Part shown: positions 48,917 to 61,800 of the stretch, in pieces
Layout: the number at the start of each line of letters is the position of its first letter
Numbering within the stretch: position 1 is the stretch's first letter
Assembly (NCBI GenBank): GCA_950106755.1
Contig: OX467082.1
Location: 10,044,001-10,108,000, forward strand
Direction: 5' to 3'
Length of the DNA: 64,000 nucleotides
From: Climacium dendroides
Lineage: Eukaryota; Streptophyta; Bryopsida; Hypnales; Climaciaceae
Notes under the pieces: model-generated
Told to the model about the DNA's origin: nothing
The model's database searches: none
The model's input: only the letters and a program-made list of their open reading frames with translations
Program-made: the position numbers and the translations under genes

Positions 48917-51900
48917 ATGGAGTCTCTGAAGTTCATTACGACGGATGGCTGCGGGGCATTCACTTGCCTGCAGTTCTTCGTGGCTGGAATTGTTGTTCTA
49001 GCTGTCGTGGAGGTTTTACTTGCTCTGTATTTGCTCAAGCGATTGTTGCTGAGCACGACCTCTAGTGCAAGTGCGAGCTCCGTCGATTCGGATTTGAAGA
49101 TACAACAAAGTGAAGACTTCTCGATTCGCCTTCAGGTTAGCCATCGTTGCATAAATTTGGAAGGGTGGTGATAGTTTCCCGATTAGGGTTTTGAATTGCT
49201 ATCTGTATGTATGAGGGTTTGGCGAGGTTAGATCAGCCTTCAGATTAGTCTTCGTTGCATAATTTTGGAAGGGCAAAGTGAGAATTAGTAAACCTATTTT
49301 ACCGATTAGGGTTTTGAATTGCTATCTGTATGCATTGGGGTTTAGCGAGTTTCGATCAGCCTTCAGGTTAACATTCTTTCCTAGATTTGGATGGACGAAG
49401 TGAGCACTGGCAATCCGTATTGCCGGTTAGGGGTTTGGAGTACTCTCTGTATGAGGGTTTTGCGAATTTAGATCTGCTTGTGCGAATTGAGGGAGAATTT
49501 GACTCCGTGCTCTAGTATGGGTGTCATTTGATGTCTACCGGCAGACGATGGGTGTAGTAGACATGCCATTAACCGCACACACCCTATGTTTCAAATGGCT
49601 TAGTAAATTCATAAATGAATGGAAACGTCCTACACTCAACAATCATTGGGTTCAATCTTGCACTAGAAAAATCGTTCAAGAATCATGTATAGTTTGCAAT
49701 TTACGACACGTTTAGTTAACATCCAAATTTTAAATTCAGAAACAAGTGCATCCGTTTACTGCACATACACCATACATAGTTTTTCGCAATTGCTTAGATA
49801 ATAGTTGACCTTAAAAGAAAGTTTCTTGCAATTCTGCAATTGATGATTGTGTGAGTAGAGTCCACAAGAAGGGGAAGCTTGCGTCAATGGCATGTCTACT
49901 CTATGCAACTATGATAGTTGATTTCATGCGACCATGTGCTTTGCTTAATTTGAAAAGTAAAACTGACTATGTTCAGGGAGATGCATGGGTTGCCCCGGTT
50001 CCTGAGAAAATGGACTTGAGTAAAGTGATTGTGAAACGAATTCGAAAAGACAAGAAGAAGGAGAAAGATGGTGGCCAAAAGGAAAGAGGTGTATTGGAGA
50101 TTGCTCCTGTGCGCAGGCATGCCGTTTTGAAAGACAAGACTTTGGTGCTGAGAGCTCCGGATGGCACTGACGAAAAAGTCTCGCTTGAAGGCTGTGAAGT
50201 GAAAAGTATATCAAGCAGCCCAGGCGAGGCCAGAAAATGGTATATTATTTTCCTACCGTATTTGACTTGCATTCCTTTCTGGCGTTAAACGTTAAGTGCC
50301 CACGCCGAAAATATAATGTCCACTTTGGAAGTTGATTGTAATAACTTTAAACATATCACTATTTGTTAAAATTATAGAGCATGATTTCTTCTCTCTGTTG
50401 GTACATTTTGTTACCTCGAAGCTTTGTGAATGATTTATTTCAACTCCTATAGGTTTCCTTCGGGGCCTTAGTAGGAAACAAACTCCAGATTTGGTTACAC
50501 TTGCCCGTGCAATTGCGAGTTTTTTGCCATGAATGGTTGCATTTTTTGGCTCACCGTGTTTGTGAGGGTAAGGTGCTTACTATGTGCATCTCTCTACTGC
50601 AGGGGAAAGAAGTTTCCTATCAAGCTACACCATCCAGATCGTCCTTTATATCGCGGCAGTAAAACTTTTCTATTCTACGCGCAGTCTGGATACGCGAAGG
50701 AAGCATGGTGTGAGGCATTTCGAGCAATGGCTGCAACGAGCAGCTCTTTAAGCAAATGGACTTTTGGTACGAAAAGAGAGTACAGGGAGTATACTAGTGC
50801 AGCTGAAGAGAATATGCCCTATCTGACGAAATTCTATGCCTTAGATGAAGAAGACAGGCTCATGGAAGTCATACAAAAAGAGGAGAATGCTGGAGGACCT
50901 TCTAAGAAACGGATCATGTGGAGAAAGTTGGCTCGAAAGGCTTCGATGGGGAGGGACCAGAAGGAGGCTAGATTTGCTCATGCCGTGGATGAAGTTTATC
51001 GAAGGAAACAACCTCGACTTTCTGATGGCAAAGCCTGGAAAAACAAAGAGAATGCTTTCTATGACGACGACACTAGCGTGTCAGGTGCAGAAAGTGTTAC
51101 TCCAGTTGTAGATCCCAATTTCGATCGTGATACAAGCTTCGAAAAACTGGAAAATGGCGAAGCAAATGACACCTCTTCTGCAAGGTTCGATAGAGAGTCT
51201 GGTGATCAGGTGCCTGCAGCTCAGCAGAAAGCTCGCAAGCCAAAAGAGGGCAAGGAGATTGAACAAGGAGTACTTTGTGTGAACATGATCGTTGCGAGGC
51301 TCTACTATGACTTCAATCAAAGTCAGCGACGACTTGCCGGTATGGATCGGTTTTTCCAGGTATGTCTTGCCGAAACGCATATTTTTTTCATGGAGTCTGA
51401 GCTGCTGAATACTGAGGCTGCATTGGATCTTCTTGGTTCCGTAAAAGCTACTCCCTCTGTCCGGAATGAAGTGTCCACAGATTTGTTTGAAATCTTGATA
51501 CCGATTTCATTGATCAAATCATGCAAAGCATGTTTTCATGATTTCAGGTGGGTTCAAATTTTTATACTGCCAGAATCAATGGAGAACCATGGCAAGTTAG
51601 TGGGAGTTGGCACCAGTTTGCTAACTGGCACTGCTTGGGCTGTGCGCTCAATTATTAACTAGCTCCTGTCAGCAGTACTTGGTTGGTGTGTGCGCAGCCT
51701 AACACTGTTTGTCACCTGATAATTGAAGTGCCTAGCATGAGTTTGCTCACCTTGAGATCTGGTTGAGAAGCAGAGATTGTTAATGAAGATAAGAAAACCG
51801 AGCTATGTGAAGTCAATCAGCATCAAAGAGCTTGATCTGGGAAGACATCCCCCTTTTGCGACGGCCATGCGCATTCTACCCGCAGACGCGGGGGGAGCCT

Positions 51901-54881
51901 TAGCTATGGAGGTGGACTTAGAGTGGCTTGGTGGAGGTCATCTTACATGTGAGACGCGTTTAGATTTGCGAGAGCAGTCTACAGAGGGTGAGGTGGCCGC
52001 TCAATTGGCTGAATCGGGGTCAGAAGGGGATGCTGCCGCAGGTCTTCTGAAAGGCATACAAAAGGATTTCGATAGTGCCGCAAGTTCTTCGGCTGCTGTG
52101 CAGGAGGAGAGGCAATCTGATCTTCCGAACAAAAAAGGAAGGTGGGGGATGCCATCAGTGAAGTCTATGTTGTCTCGCGTTAAAGATCAAGTTTCTCAGG
52201 TAAGTGAATTTGCTTATAGCTAATTTTCACCTCTATTAAGTTTATCCTGTACTTGACCTCTTGTGTTACCTCTCTTTTTGCCCCCTCTTTAGAACACATG
52301 CCAATTCTTTACTTAGACTGTATTGAAACTCTTAGATTTTTTGAGATGATAACAACTTGTAATTGCATGCAATCTATTAACATTCACAATGCCCCCTTGT
52401 GAAGCTGAATTGCAGCATTGACCCCGGCCTGAGACAAATTATCCTCGGTAGCACGAAGCTAAATTGTAGAATTCCTTGGGGGCATTGCTGCAATTCAGCT
52501 TCTTGCCACCCTGGGTAATATGTATTCCAGACTTTTCTGATTGAGTTGTCTTCTTCCCCAAATTAGAGTTCCGTTCTCACCTTTGCAACTTTGAGATGAA
52601 ATTTAGGGCGAAGTGTACTTTAGCACGCAAATTTGACTTTAAAATCGTTGTTTACTATCGATTACTTTTTTTTTTCTGTTTGTTTCTTCAAAGTCAAAAC
52701 ACTTTTAGGATAATTTGGTTGCTTATGCTCAAGTGGGACTCAAATGAGAAGTGACACCATTACTTATACGATAACTCTAATGCGGCACTGGGTGTGACTA
52801 GAAACTTGGCCAGTCATTTCGAAATTGTAAGATAGAAAAGTAACTCGTTGTCAACTTTTTTTGTGTGTGTAATCTAAATTACCGGGTGCAAATGAACAGG
52901 TGCCAATTGCTTTAAAGATCAGGTTGGTATCGTTAAGGGGAACCGCTGTTTTGAGGTTGAAAGCTCCACCATCTGACCGCGTCTGGTTTGCGTTTAAAAC
53001 AATGCCCGACATTCACTTCGAGCCAGAGCCATGTATTGGCGTGCACCGAATTAGCAGTGGGGCCTTGGCACGACTGATTGCTAATCAAATCAAGGTACAA
53101 GCCAATTAACAGCGTGGCCATTTCCGAACCTCTTGTAACTCCCTCTTAGATTTGTAGAATTGGTTACCATGAAATACTGCGATAGGCTTGTCTGATACAT
53201 GTTGTGCTGTTGATCTCGTTTCTGCTCTCATTTATGTTCAATCAGCTTGTGTTTGTTGAACTTATTGGTAATGGGCATTCGGATCTTGAATGAGAAGTCC
53301 GTAGTTGTCTGTAGCAGCAGGTGTATCTTCGAAACTGTTTGCCTCTTTGGAGCTAATAGTCAATCATAATAATTTTGGAGAACATGTTACGAAATGCAGG
53401 GTATGATGTCTCCTTTTCATTAGTACATTTTTCACCTTCCAGAATGATTTATTTCAACTCCTGTAGATATGGAAGCGGTCACTTTGTCCATTTAGGCACT
53501 AGAGGATTAATTATTTTACTGTCTTTCGCTGCAGATACAAATTCGAGAGTCTGTGGTCCTGCCTTACTGTGAGGATTTCTTTCTCAATTGGATGATGGCA
53601 GACAAAGAAAATTGGCTCCCTCAAAGCACATTTCCATTTCCCTTCTTTGACTCAGGTGAGCGCGAAACCTTCCGAAAAAATGCTGAGGCGCACTCGAGCT
53701 CAAGCGATGAGAGTGTCCGACCTGTTCCTCGGTCGCAAAACACCCGGAATGCTCAAAACAAGCCTCCCAAGGCTAAAACCTGTAGGAGTGGTCTACCTTC
53801 GCCATTCCAATCCCAGAAATATGCACTTGCCCAACCCAGCACTTCAGCTCAAGCGTCCAACCGCGACGCTCTCCAACCTCGAAGGTCTAGTTCAGATTTA
53901 TTATCTTCGGGATTTTCAGGTCGTAAACCCCCAAGATCTGCCCGTACCGAACATCTTAATGCTCAAACATCTGTTCCTAATCCCTTGAGAGTTCGTTCGA
54001 GTGCTCTTGTATCGAATCCTGTACAAGCGTTTGGTCCAGCAGCTCTTTCTGTAACGTCACCACTGCTTAACAAGGAAAGTAAGTCCGACTTTATGAGGCC
54101 TTTGTTAAAAGCCGACGAGTCTCACAAAGACGAGGAGTGGGAATCTGCAAGGGACTTGGACCTAAGGACAGTCAGGATGGAGCCAAGGCCCAAAGACTGC
54201 TCCTCACATTCAGAGGGCTCAGCGTCAGAGAGCGACGTGCAGTTTCTGGCTACCCAGGTATCTTTGGTGACCCATTTCTTGAGGAGAAAGTGTAGACATT
54301 GCGATTGGAGTTTTTCTTTGTGATTCTTACTTCAGAGTAGTGTTGACATTAGCTTACAGTGATAAATACCCAAATTAAGTGTCCTGTTTGGACCTCATGT
54401 TTTATCAAGGTCGTTTTGAGCAGGTGTTATGGAGGCTTTTTTCTTAGTACTTTCATTTAAGTTGCAATGAACACATGCAATGTTCTTCACTGGTTTTACT
54501 GGTATAACATTTGGACCCTTTTGAATTTAGGCTTTCATAACTTGATCAATGAAATTGATATCAAATGTTTTCAACTAAACTGCAGACAATTATTTCGGGA
54601 TGGAAGGATTAGCACTTTAGTTTACCTTGTTATGAAATCCCCTGATTTATTGAGAGTGTCTTCTTTTCAATCAAGATAGACCTCTTCTAATATCATTGAG
54701 TGATTTATCAATTTATACAAATTTTTGTGCACAGGTTGCCAATCCGGAAGATGTGAAAGAGTTAGATCACCATTCAAGGCTTACAGGTCGGGGCAGGATG
54801 GCGACTCTAGGGAAGAAGATGCACACTGTTGTAGAGAAGTTCCATTACAAGCGACCAGACGATATAGATGGTTCCTCATAA
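48917..54881 (+). CDS. TEX2-like SMP-domain lipid-transfer protein (seven exons)
   Basis: Exons: 48917-49135, 49977-50239, 50603-51359, 51774-52199, 52900-53094, 53535-54257 and 54735-54881 (TAA). All have GT/AG introns and consistent phases, giving 909 residues. Residues about 12-40 form one transmembrane helix (FFVAGIVVLAVVEVLLALYL). A PH-like region follows (GVLEIAPVRRHAVLKDKTLV, then KWGKKFPIKLHHPD, TFLFYAQSGYAKEAWCEAFR). The SMP lipid-binding domain runs from about residue 382 (CVNMIVARLYYDFN) through KPSYVKSISIKELDLG, MEVDLEWLGG and VPIALKIRLVSLRGTAVL to VVLPYCEDFFLNWMM. A Ser/Gly-rich insert splits it, as in plant homologues. The tail is Ser-rich and ends in a basic helix (GKKMHTVVEKFHYKR). 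Homologues act at ER contact sites, moving lipids. An in-frame ATG at 48878 would add 13 residues. The gene appears intact. Confidence 0.92.
49122..49480 (+). repeat. Tandem copies of the exon 1 donor region in intron 1 of the TEX2-like gene
   Basis: The phrase GCCTTCAGGTTAG at the true donor (exon end 49135) recurs as CAGCCTTCAGATTAG (CAG ending 49243) and CAGCCTTCAGGTTAAC (CAG ending 49366). Each copy is followed by a TTGCATAA-TTTGGAAGG- or TTTGGATGG-like tail and a CGATTAGGGTTTTGAATTG block. Spacings are 108 and 123 bp. The second has lost its GT and the third keeps it. Confidence 0.8.
52401..52502. repeat. Inverted repeat in intron 4 of the TEX2-like gene
   Basis: GAAGCTGAATTGCAGCA (52401-52417) is the exact reverse complement of 52486-52502. 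ATGCCCCC and GGGGGCAT lie just outside and inside the stems. It could form a hairpin in the pre-mRNA. Confidence 0.7.
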
Positions 54882-55338
54882 CCAAGTGGTAGATGGGGAA
54901 TGGAAGCATAGTTTGCTTGAAAGCTAATTTGTTGCTCCGTTGCAATCACAGAAAAAACCCAAGTGCCCTTTCACTTTGATTTTGAACAAAGTTCAACATT
55001 TGAATTGAATTGAAGGGTTCCTTGGACATTCTCATGAAACGTAGGTTGTTAAAGCATGATCAATTGAAAGTTTTTCTTCGCCATAGACCATGCATTACAG
55101 GACTTGCATTCGTTTATAAATCTAGTGCTTGTTTAATGTGGTGTTCAATAGGCTGTGAGGGCTTTGTTTAGATGATCATTCCAAGCTTGTTTTTTGTCTT
55201 TGTCAAAATATTGCAAAATGTCAAGTATCTAGGATGCATCCTTTAACCTCAGTTCATTTTGTCAAATAGTTTGTAGCCATTGTTTTATTTACTTATTATA
55301 TTGAGGAAGAAGAAAGTGGATGGTTAACAACCAAAAGG
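54882..55338. other. 3' flank of the TEX2-like gene
   Basis: Probable 3' UTR followed by AT-rich spacer. No gene is seen. Confidence 0.5.
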
Positions 55339-55342
55339 TTAA

Positions 55343-55477
55343 CCCTTAAACACCTCAATCCTTTTTTGAATTTTGCACATTTCTGCTTATATCCTTGTAT
55401 AGAAATATCATTTACTTGTAAACCTTTCATTCATCATCTGTAGAATGTGGATTAAAGGTTATGAATGTGTTTAAGGA
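55343..55477. mobile_element. Candidate short MITE flanked by TTAA
   Basis: TTAA at 55339-55342 and 55478-55481 flank 135 bp that begin CCCTTAAACAC and end GTGTTTAAGGA (10 of 11 inverted positions match). Its architecture matches 18996-19219 and 24629-24869. Confidence 0.55.
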
Positions 55478-55549
55478 TTAAATACATATTATTTGTTTTA
55501 TAATGTTATAATGTTGTATGTGCTTGAAATCTTCCTACTTGTAGCATAG

Positions 55550-57460
55550 TTAGAGATTCACCTCCCCAAGTCCAACATTTAAACCCGTTTCCGAAGTGTC
55601 AATTCGTTTGAACGGTAGCCATTGCCATTTTTCCCCATGGTGAAAAAGTACGTGAAAAAAGGTCAAAAAGTTACCAAGCCGGAATCTCTCTGCATTTGTC
55701 GTTCTGCAGAGGTTCCGCTCCACTACTGTAGTTTCATCCGTTGGATCGGCTCCGCGTGGCTCCAACCTGCCGCATGCGACCTCTGTGTCCACGATGTCCA
55801 CCGCCCTGTCTCGGGCGTCCAATTCTTCGCCACTTCCTGCCCTGGCTCTTGTTCTCGTTCTGTTGGGATTCTTACTTGATGCTCTGCAGCTTCGAGCTGA
55901 GCTCTGTTCTGGAGGGTTGGTGCTGCACTTGGGTTTTTATCGACCATTTCGTCGGTATGACCGTGTTCGGTATGCAGAGATCGTGCGTTTCTTACTTGGA
56001 TTTGAAGGTCGCGCTCATTGGTGCTTGCTCTTACTTCATTGCGACGGATTTGCGGGTATGTTGGATGTTCCCTGTTCGATGATGCGTAGCGTTTGATCGG
56101 ACTAGTGCAGTTCGATCTGGAGTCTGTTGTTGTGTGTCTGCTCCTTATTGTTGTCACTGTTGCGGATTCTTAACCCTGATCAGAGTACTATTGTGCATTT
56201 GTGTCATTTTGATGTCCACGGATATGATCAGGTTGTGAGCCTCTGAACGAATCCTGTAGCGGCAGGATTTCCGACTAACGGAATCTGTTGTTGATTTTTC
56301 ATTTCTGAATTGCGTGACTGATCTGCTTAGACTGTGCGTTTCCTTCATTACATTTTTGGAAGAGTCTGTTTCGAAACTGTAGCGAGACATACAAAGATTC
56401 ATCTTCTGGTAACCCTGGTTCAGTTCGCCATCCCTTGCCATGCTGTGCTAGTCGTTTTGCTTGTGAAGTTGGACGCCTGATTGGGAGGTTTGACTTTGTG
56501 CAGCATCCAACAGCATCTGATTTTGTTGAGCAGATTTGCCGAAATTCCCGTGACTCGTTTGCTCTTATCTGCAGTCCATTTCGTATCCACAGCCTGAATT
56601 GAGAAATCGGTTTCCAGTGTGCATGCAGATGTAGAGGGAATGATGTGTGGAATGTCCTTTAGCTGGCAACTCTGGCGCCACTGCTTCTGGCGAAAAGATC
56701 GATAGTTTCATGAATGTTCCTGTTTCGGGATGCGCTCAGTTATGGGACCTTCTTGGTTGACCATTGTCGAAATGGTTTCGATCATGTCCGCACTGTTTCA
56801 AAGGCGTGATCGAACCACCAATATAGGTTTGCCAACAGGTGTTGTGAGCATTAGTTCTGTGCGCCCCCGCCGTGCTCCTCTTCTGAGCACTCATGCATGA
56901 AGATTTCGGATTTGAATGAAATCGTGGCGTCTGCTGTAGCTGATTTCGTTACCGCCGCTTTTGAGTCTGTCTTCATCGGTGGTTCAATGTTGTAGGTCAG
57001 CTTTGGTCTCCCTCCGCCGAACCTACTGTTGGCCGAGGATATGATGAAATGGATGCCATGTCGTGCTTCTGAACTGGTAGCTGCAAGTCGGTGTATTCGT
57101 GATTCGTAGTTTGTTCGAAAGCGAGGCTGGTTGAATTGTGAAGCATTTACTGTGCTTCTTCACTTCGTTTTTGGGTTTGGCAATATCATTTTTTCGCGTG
57201 CTTTTCATTTCAAGAGCTCTTCTGTTCCCTTTGAAAAATAGCTTAATCAATCGATTCATTCCGATGTTGAAAGTACAGCATCGAAGACGTCTTGCTGTGT
57301 AGATTTCATTATAGCAGACGAGATGATACAAAGGCTACTTGACCGATCTTGCAGGAAATTTAGCTGATGAAGTTGATGATAGGACTAGTGTGACGATAAT
57401 TCTATGTTCCGATCAAGGATGCAGTTCTGCAGTTCTGAAGTTCTGGTCAATGTTTCCTTG
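55550..57460. other. GC-richer region upstream of the TNL gene, possible first exon
   Basis: A frame at 55785-56055 (+) starts MSTMSTALSRASNSSPLPAL, has a hydrophobic stretch (ALALVLVLLGFLLDAL) and ends at a plausible donor (GCGG then GTATGT) in phase 1. That phase would join correctly to the exon-like segment at 57464. No known family is recognised, and frames on other strands also run through. It could be the 5' leader of the TNL or a separate unrecognised gene. Confidence 0.3.
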
Positions 57461-57463
57461 CAG

Positions 57464-57586
57464 ATGTAGAGTTTAAGCTTGTTCCAAGACAAACCTGGAG
57501 CAGTCCCCATACTCGACAAACTCGGATGCATGCATCTCCAGTCAAGGCTGTCGATGTCATTGGGGACATTGCGGAAGACTGTTCCG
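57464..57586 (+). other. Putative coding exon upstream of the TNL
   Basis: Bounded by TTCCTTGCAG on the left and G-GTATGT on the right, this 123-bp segment is open in one frame, with words such as VEFKLVPRQTWSSPHTRQTR and VKAVDVIGDIAEDC. Its 3' phase (one base) fits the exon beginning after CTACAG at 58832, which reads VTNKTRDMESDD and leads into the TNL. No domain is recognised. It could extend the N-terminus of the TNL or belong to a separate gene. Confidence 0.4.
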
Positions 57587-57589
57587 GTA

Positions 57590-58830
57590 TGTTTTTAAAC
57601 CTCACAGTTTAAGTTCCTTGTTTTCTCCTTTCGAATGCATGCTTCTCTGGAATCATTGCCGCTGGATGATCTGCTGCTAACTTGGGTAAGCCATGTAGTT
57701 GAGCGCATTTAAGTTTTGTCCAACACCTGTAAGCAATCAGGGGTTAAGTGAGCTGTTGTATTTTGGTTCCTCTATGTGATCCAGAACGTCCCTCGTAACC
57801 CTAATTTTGTATTTGCTGGAGAGCAAGTTCACCTTGTCTAGGATGATAGATACCTTTTTTGAAGATTTGCATTATTAGGGTTCAGTATCCTATGATTGTT
57901 TTTTACTTGCCGACAGAAATTGTCATTTTGTAGAAGTGTTCCTACGATTTTTTGTATCTGATTCTGTTTCATGGTTTTTGCATTAAAAATTGATCTTCTA
58001 GAAATGGACGAAAATCATCTTGAAAGTAAGAACTTTTATCATTGCTTTTGACTTGCAAATAATCTTCATCCATAAAATTAGATTTAATCATCTCAATTAC
58101 TTTATAATAATTTTATCAATTGATTTTTGAATCAATGATACCCTTCCAACACCTATTCCAATGTCCTTGCATATTGAAGTGTAGTGATACTATTTATTTC
58201 AATTGAGGTTGTGTAGTAATACTAATATAGTGAATGACCTTGAAATATGAAGTCAAAAGAGTCTTAAGACAAAAGTTTAAAGATAACATTGAATGTGGAA
58301 ATTGAGTCCATTATATGATTGGTTTTATCCTTGACTTGAGTATACAATAATGTCAAGATGGTCTTTTTCACTTTCTTAATTTTTCATATTTCTTCTTTTG
58401 TGTTTGAATAGGTAATTCTATTTTAATTTATTTTTGCTTTCATGAGGTTGAGTTGTGGTGTAGATAAGACATTATATTATGGAGTGTGTCATCTTTAGTG
58501 TTTGGACCATGACAAAAGTGGTTCATTATGATTTTTGACTTGAACTGTAGACTTTGTGAATGTAGTACACTTCTATTTTGGAACTCCACAATCACATCAT
58601 GAAGGCTACTTCTTGTTGAGAAGAAATAAATTGACATTATATGTGAGTACTCATGCTATTCACAGTTTTTTCTTAATTATGTTGTATATTGTTTTGACAT
58701 GCATATCTTTAGATTTTGGCTTTCTAAGGTATTGTGTGTACATTAGGTGAATTGTAGACTATTGTATTTTGTTAGAAATGTGGACTCTATTATTGTTCCT
58801 TGTAATCATTGATATGTATTTTCATCCTAC
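57590..58830. other. Intron or spacer before the TNL
   Basis: AT-rich sequence without recognisable coding. If the upstream exon is real this is one 1.25-kb intron. Confidence 0.4.
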
Positions 58831-58852
58831 AGTAACAAACAAAACAAGGGAT

Positions 58853-61800
58853 ATGGAGAGTGATGATATGAACAGTGACACAAGTCTTACCGAGAGATTG
58901 TATGGAATTGGAGGTATGTTTGGTTTATACTTGGTCTTACTACCTATGCGTTCTTTTCTTATTGAATTTTGAAGTACCATCATTTACATTTTTATAAAGT
59001 TCACCTTTGTATGCGATTGCAAACATTATTTGATGAAATTTGAATGTGTTCATTTGTCCATAAGATTGATTATTAGTTGTGGTGCAGTTGAATTTGGGAA
59101 CTATGACGTTTTCATAAGTCATAGAGGTCCTGATACCAAGACGGGGTTTGTGGGATTTTTATACCAAGCTTTGAAAAGAGCTGGGTTGCATCCCTTTTTG
59201 GATTGCGAATCCATTGGTAAAGGCCAAGATGCATGGAAATGCATTGACCATGCAATCCAAACAACACCTCTAGCCCTCGTCATCTTTTCGGAGAGTTTTG
59301 CACACTCAGAGTGGTGTTTGAAAGAATTACATGCAATATTGGACATTCCCTCTATGATGGTACTACCCATCTTCTACAATGTTGAGCCATGGGAAGTGAG
59401 TTTTCCGGAAAAGGGTCAATTAGCAATTGGATTTGAAAAGTTGATGGAGAGGCATGATATAACTGTCATGGAAGAATGGAGAGTTGATTTGAAAAGAGCT
59501 TCCAAGTTGAACGGTTGGGAGCACAAAATAGGAGATAGAAGGTAAATATGTGGGTCTTCATTATATGTTATGAAGAGTTTTTGGTTGAACTTGACATTGG
59601 CATTGTATTTGGTGGTAATTAAATTTGTTCCACGTTGTTTGTAGGTTGGAAAAAGACTTGGTGTTGGAGGTGGTTGACAAGATTTTTGAATTGGCAAATA
59701 AGCTTGTTCCCTTGGTTGTGGGTGATCATATTGTGGGGGTGAAGCAAGTTGCTAAGAACCTCATTCAAGTCGTTGTTGAAAAGAAAGTGTTGATGTTGGG
59801 ATTGTGGGGAATGGGTGGAATTGGGAAGTCCACTTTGGCTCGTGAGTTATACAACCAATTGGGGAGAAGATTTGATGCGACTTGTTTTGTAGAAGATGTA
59901 GACGAGAAGGTGCATCAAGGTCGTGTGACAAGTGTCCAAGATCAAATGTTGAAGGCCTTATGTGGGAATGAGTCATCGCCAAACAAATCGGAAGGGAAGG
60001 GTATTCTTGAGGAAAGATTATCAAAGAAACGAATTCTTGTGGTTTTGGATGATGTTCGTGACGATGATCAAATGGTTTATTTGATGTCACGTAAAATGTT
60101 GAAGGAAGGTAGCATGTGCATTGTCACTTCTCGAGATCGTCGTGTATTTGAGAACTTATCTTCATTTCACCTAGATGATATGGTTTACACTCATGATGTC
60201 CAATTATTGAGCCCACAAGATTCTCAAAGTGTCTTTGCATGTCATGCATTTGGAGGTGATAGTCAAGTACCTCAAGAATTTGGAGGTCTTGTTGGAGATA
60301 TTAGTAGGGCATGTGGTGGTGTTCCCTTGGTGTTGAAGGTTATTGGATCTTATTTGAGGGGTGAGAAAGATGTGGAAATTTGGAACAACATGTTGAAGAA
60401 GTTGAAAGATGGCTCTATAATGGATGAGAAGAAGATATTTGAATGTCTTCAAATTAGCTATGATGCTCTTAACAAAGAATGTCAAGAAATGTTTTTGGAC
60501 ATTGCATGTGTATTATTGGGAGAATCTATGGAGTTGGCTAAATTTGTTTGGAACTCCCAAGGTTGGTCAGCACCATTGGGTGTGCGGACCCTTGTTGAGA
60601 AGTCCTTAATTAAAGTGGATGAGGAAGGTGACTTTTGCATGCATGACCACTTGCGAGATATGGGCCAAGCAATTGCCAAGCAAGAAAGATCAAGTATGGG
60701 CAAACGCTTATGGAGATCTGAATGCTTGGAATTGTTGAAGAAGAATGAGGTATGTTTGGTAATCATTGAACTTGGGTTTGTTTAATTGTTCTAATAGAGT
60801 GAAGGTATATAGTTTGAGTGTGGCCAATTACAATGAGAACTTGAATAGCATGAAGGATTAGTGTTTGCTTGGTTTAATTGTTTGAGGATCCCAAATAGCT
60901 ATGTATTAAGCCTTTTCTAGTTTTAGTAATAAAAGCATGTATATTCTCCTTTAGTTTACATCTACCTTGTCTCATCCAAAAAACATGTGTATATTGAAGT
61001 TTTTCAATTTTTTTGACTATTTTGACTTTGTCTTTGCAGCCACTACCAAATTTTCTTCAAACTTTGATGCTTCCACTAGGAAAGGCAATTCAAGATGACC
61101 TTTCTTTCATGAAGACCTTGCGTATATTGAAATGCTTAAATTGTTCAATTTTTATGTCATCACTTCCTATAAATTTGCGTTGGCTTCATTACATCGATAA
61201 CACGTTTGCTTGGTTGAGTACATTTCCAAAGGTACCTCAAAATAATGAATTGGTGATATTGATTTGGAAGGATGACTCGATGGAAAGTTTGCCAGAATCT
61301 TTTGGAATGTTGAGCAAGTTGAAAGTATTGAATCTTACCTGTTGTAATCTTGAGGAGCTACCAGATTCATTTGGAGGCCTCCAAAATTTGGAAGACTTGG
61401 ATCTTCGAAAAAGTGGAATCAAATGTCTACCGAAATCTTTTGGAAGATTGAGCAAGTTGAAAGTGTTGAAACTTGTAGGATGTAATAAGCTTAAGGAGCT
61501 ACCAGATTCATTTGGAGGCCTTCAAAATATGGAGGAGTTGGATGTTCAAAGAAGTGGAATCACATGTCTACCCAAATCTTTTGGAACATTGAGCAAGTTG
61601 AAAGTGTTGAACCTTACACAGTGTGATAATCTTAAAGAGCTACCAGATTCATTTGGAGGCCTCCAAAATTTGGAGAACTTGGATCTTCAAAGAAGTAGAA
61701 TCAAATGCCTACCCAAGTGTTTTGGAACATTGAGCAAGTTGAAAGTCTTAAAACTTAGAAGGTGTGGTATGTTGGAAGAGTTACCAAATTCATTTGGAGG

